Assembly (NCBI GenBank): GCA_046759385.1
Contig: JBHICC010000075.1
Span: forward strand, 1-6,542
Source of the DNA: JBHICC01 sp046759385
GTDB taxonomy: Bacteria > Pseudomonadota > Gammaproteobacteria > Acidiferrobacterales > SPGG2
Length of the DNA: 6,542 nucleotides
Direction of reading: 5' to 3'
Positions 5,093 to 6,542 of this stretch are shown piece by piece; the stretch's first letter is position 1; the number at the start of each line of letters is the position of its first letter. The notes beneath the pieces were generated by a model. It searched no databases. It was given only the letters and a program-made list of their open reading frames with translations, and had not been told where the DNA came from. The translations under genes were made by a program, and so were the position numbers.

Positions 5093-6346
5093 ATGAGAAG
5101 GAAGGTTGTGGTCGATGAATTGAAACACGGCATGTACGTCAGTGGGCTGGATCGCCCGTGGCGTGAGACACCGTTTCTGTTCAAGGGCTTTGAGATCATC
5201 AACGACGGGCAGCTGACCGAGTTAAAGCGGTGCTGCCGGTACGTCTACGTCGACGATGCGCACGAGAGCGCCATCACCCCCCGTGTCTCCTGGGCGAAGC
5301 CGGGGGAGGCGGAGCGAAGACCTCGCCGTCGCATCGTCGCCAGGAACGGCGACGCGGCGCAGCCGCGGCAGGTACACGCGGATAAGATCACTGTTGAACA
5401 GGAAGCCGAGGTCATACACGAGACCTATGACGAGGCCACGGTGCTCCTCCAGACCATCATGGAAGACGTGCACCAAGGCAAGAGCATCGACACCGAGGGC
5501 GCGAAGAAGGTGGCGGCCGCCATGGTCAAAAGCGTGTTTCGGAACCCAGACGCCCTGGTTTGCTTCGCCCAGCGAAAGAAACGCGAGTACTACACCGCGC
5601 TTCATTGTCTCCGCGTCTGCATCTTCGCACTTGCCCTCGGACGCCATCTGGGTTTTGGGGAAGAAGAGCTGAATCTCCTCGGTCTAGGGGCGCTATTACA
5701 CGACATCGGCAAGATGCGGGTGCCCGATGCCATCTTAAACAAACCCGGCAAGCTCACCGAACGCGAATACGAGATCATGAAGGGCCACGTGCCCATGGGC
5801 GTGGAGATTCTGAAGCGCACCGGTGCCATCCCGCCCCGAGCGCTCGACGTCGTGCGCCATCATCATGAGCGGTACGCCGGTCACGGTTACATGGATGGGC
5901 TTGAGGGCGATCAGATCAGCCAGTTCGGCCGGATCGGTGCGATCGCGGATGTCTACGATGCCCTGACCAGTGACCGGAACTATGAGGACGGGATTCCCGC
6001 TCGCGAGGCGCTCAAGAAGATGTACGCGCGGGCAGGCGTGGATCTCGATCCGGCGCTCCTCGATGAGTTCATCCAATGCATCGGCGTTTATCCGATCGGC
6101 AGCGTCGTCGTGCTTAACACCGCCGAGGTCGGGGTGGTGAGGATGTTGAACTGCGAGCAGCGCTTGAAGCCGCAAGTCGCACTGGTGACGAAACCGGATA
6201 AGACTCGTTACCCCGTCTTGCGGGTGGTGGACCTGGCCCGCGAGACTGCGCCCACGGGCGACCCCTATCAGATTATCAATGTTGTCCCGCCGGCGATGTT
6301 CAACATCGAGCCGGTCGACTACCTGCCGGTAAAGACAGTGGCTTAA
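5093..6346 (+). CDS. HD-GYP domain protein, probable cyclic-di-GMP phosphodiesterase, with DUF3391-like N-terminus
   Basis: The 417-residue soluble protein starts with a DUF3391-like region (about 1-135, MRRKVVVDELKHGMYVSGLD) and continues with an HD-GYP domain. HD-GYP enzymes hydrolyse the second messenger cyclic di-GMP. Probable metal ligands are visible: H171, the HD pair H203-D204 in HDIGK (203-207), H232, H256/H257 and D286. The run KPGKLTEREYEIMKGHV and HHHERYAGHGY are also typical. Two departures stand out: the GYP signature is GYM (265-267), and LTSDRPY is LTSDRNY (292-297). All metal ligands remain, so activity is plausible. ATG 5093 has GGAGGT six bases upstream. The gene stands alone between the two repeat copies and shows no link to the biosynthetic genes. 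No clear terminator is seen between its stop and 6430. Confidence 0.92.
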   Translation: MRRKVVVDELKHGMYVSGLDRPWRETPFLFKGFEIINDGQLTELKRCCRYVYVDDAHESAITPRVSWAKPGEAERRPRRRIVARNGDAAQPRQVHADKITVEQEAEVIHETYDEATVLLQTIMEDVHQGKSIDTEGAKKVAAAMVKSVFRNPDALVCFAQRKKREYYTALHCLRVCIFALALGRHLGFGEEELNLLGLGALLHDIGKMRVPDAILNKPGKLTEREYEIMKGHVPMGVEILKRTGAIPPRALDVVRHHHERYAGHGYMDGLEGDQISQFGRIGAIADVYDALTSDRNYEDGIPAREALKKMYARAGVDLDPALLDEFIQCIGVYPIGSVVVLNTAEVGVVRMLNCEQRLKPQVALVTKPDKTRYPVLRVVDLARETAPTGDPYQIINVVPPAMFNIEPVDYLPVKTVA

Positions 6347-6415
6347 GGCGGTCGCGGGGAGAGGCCACGGCTAGCGAGGAAATGAGTTTCGTTCGCCGGG
6401 GAAGTGTCGGCTGCG

Positions 6416-6485
6416 GCTGAAATGGGCATATGATTGCATCCGAAGTTTATGTGCTGTTTATCGCCAGCGTGCTAGTCATGCAGAT
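6416..6485 (+). repeat. 70-bp direct repeat, right copy
   Basis: This is the partner of 4517-4586 (63 of 70 bases identical, offset 1899 bp). It still encodes AEMGI followed by TGA at 6431-6433, the tail of a carbamoyltransferase gene that is otherwise absent here; upstream that frame is open only back to a TGA at 6383-6385. The TGA overlaps the exporter's ATG as ATGA. Confidence 0.9.
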
Positions 6486-6542
6486 CACGCCGGGCCCGGA
6501 TACTGTGTTTGTTGTGTCGAACGGTATCTACGGCGGGTATCG
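6430..6542 (+). CDS. LysE/RhtB-family amino acid exporter (N-terminus only; runs off right edge)
   Basis: Only the first 37 codons are in the window: MIASEVYVLFIASVLVMQ, a first membrane segment (about 5-20), then ITPGPDTVFVVSNGIYGGY. The TPGPD motif followed by a glycine-containing turn is the usual N-terminus of LysE/RhtB exporters, inner-membrane proteins that expel amino acids and derivatives. ATG 6430 overlaps a TGA in the ATGA arrangement, a sign of former translational coupling to an upstream gene. That gene is now missing, and no clear Shine-Dalgarno stands at the usual distance (GAAATGGG is the nearest purine run). The 83 bp between the HD-GYP stop and this start hold only the repeat's beginning. 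It probably exported the product of the 1251-4534 operon (inference from the left repeat copy). Confidence 0.82.
   Translation, partial: MIASEVYVLFIASVLVMQITPGPDTVFVVSNGIYGGY

Noticed and set aside
6347..6429. Short frame starting at ATG 6383 (MSFVRRGSVGCG) and a terminator after the HD-GYP gene
   Set aside because: The frame has only 12 codons and no support. No hairpin followed by a T-run is present.

Overview
The window looks like an accessory region of a moderately GC-rich proteobacterial chromosome. The best guess is a gammaproteobacterium, because of the GcvA-type LysR regulator, the RhtB/LysE-type exporter and an HD-GYP protein with a DUF3391-like N-terminus. The genus cannot be told from the sequence.

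Layout. Positions 1-937 (minus strand) hold a nearly complete LysR-family regulator of the GcvA type, whose C-terminal end runs off the left edge. A 313-bp divergent region (938-1250) carries a palindromic LysR-type box, a good promoter for the regulator and a GC-rich, strongly foldable leader. On the plus strand there follows a tight three-gene operon: an EctB-type diaminobutyrate--2-oxoglutarate aminotransferase (1251-2579), a PAPS-dependent sulfotransferase (2584-3669) and an ornithine-carbamoyltransferase-family enzyme (3581-4534) that overlaps the sulfotransferase gene by 89 nt. Immediately after it lies a dead 5' fragment of a LysE/RhtB exporter gene (4531-4584). Then come about 500 bp without a recognisable gene, an HD-GYP domain gene (5093-6346) with a foldable 5' leader, and the intact start of a LysE/RhtB exporter gene (6430 to the right edge).

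Key structural point. A 70-bp segment is present twice in direct orientation (4517-4586 and 6416-6485, 63/70 identical, 1899 bp apart). Both copies contain the last five codons of the carbamoyltransferase gene (AEMGI) followed by the start of the exporter gene. The right copy keeps an ATGA stop/start overlap. This suggests that exporter and carbamoyltransferase genes were once translationally coupled, and that the HD-GYP segment now separates them.

How the genes may work together (inference). EctB-type enzymes make L-2,4-diaminobutyrate from aspartate semialdehyde, but no ectA or ectC is present. Instead the operon offers carbamoyl transfer and sulfonation, an amino-acid-type exporter and a divergent LysR regulator. 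This fits a small pathway making and exporting a carbamoylated and/or sulfonated diamino-acid derivative that I do not recognise from any known cluster. The carbamoyltransferase keeps its carbamoyl-phosphate motifs, but the Asp and Cys that normally handle ornithine appear exchanged, which suggests a different acceptor. The HD-GYP gene looks unrelated to the pathway.
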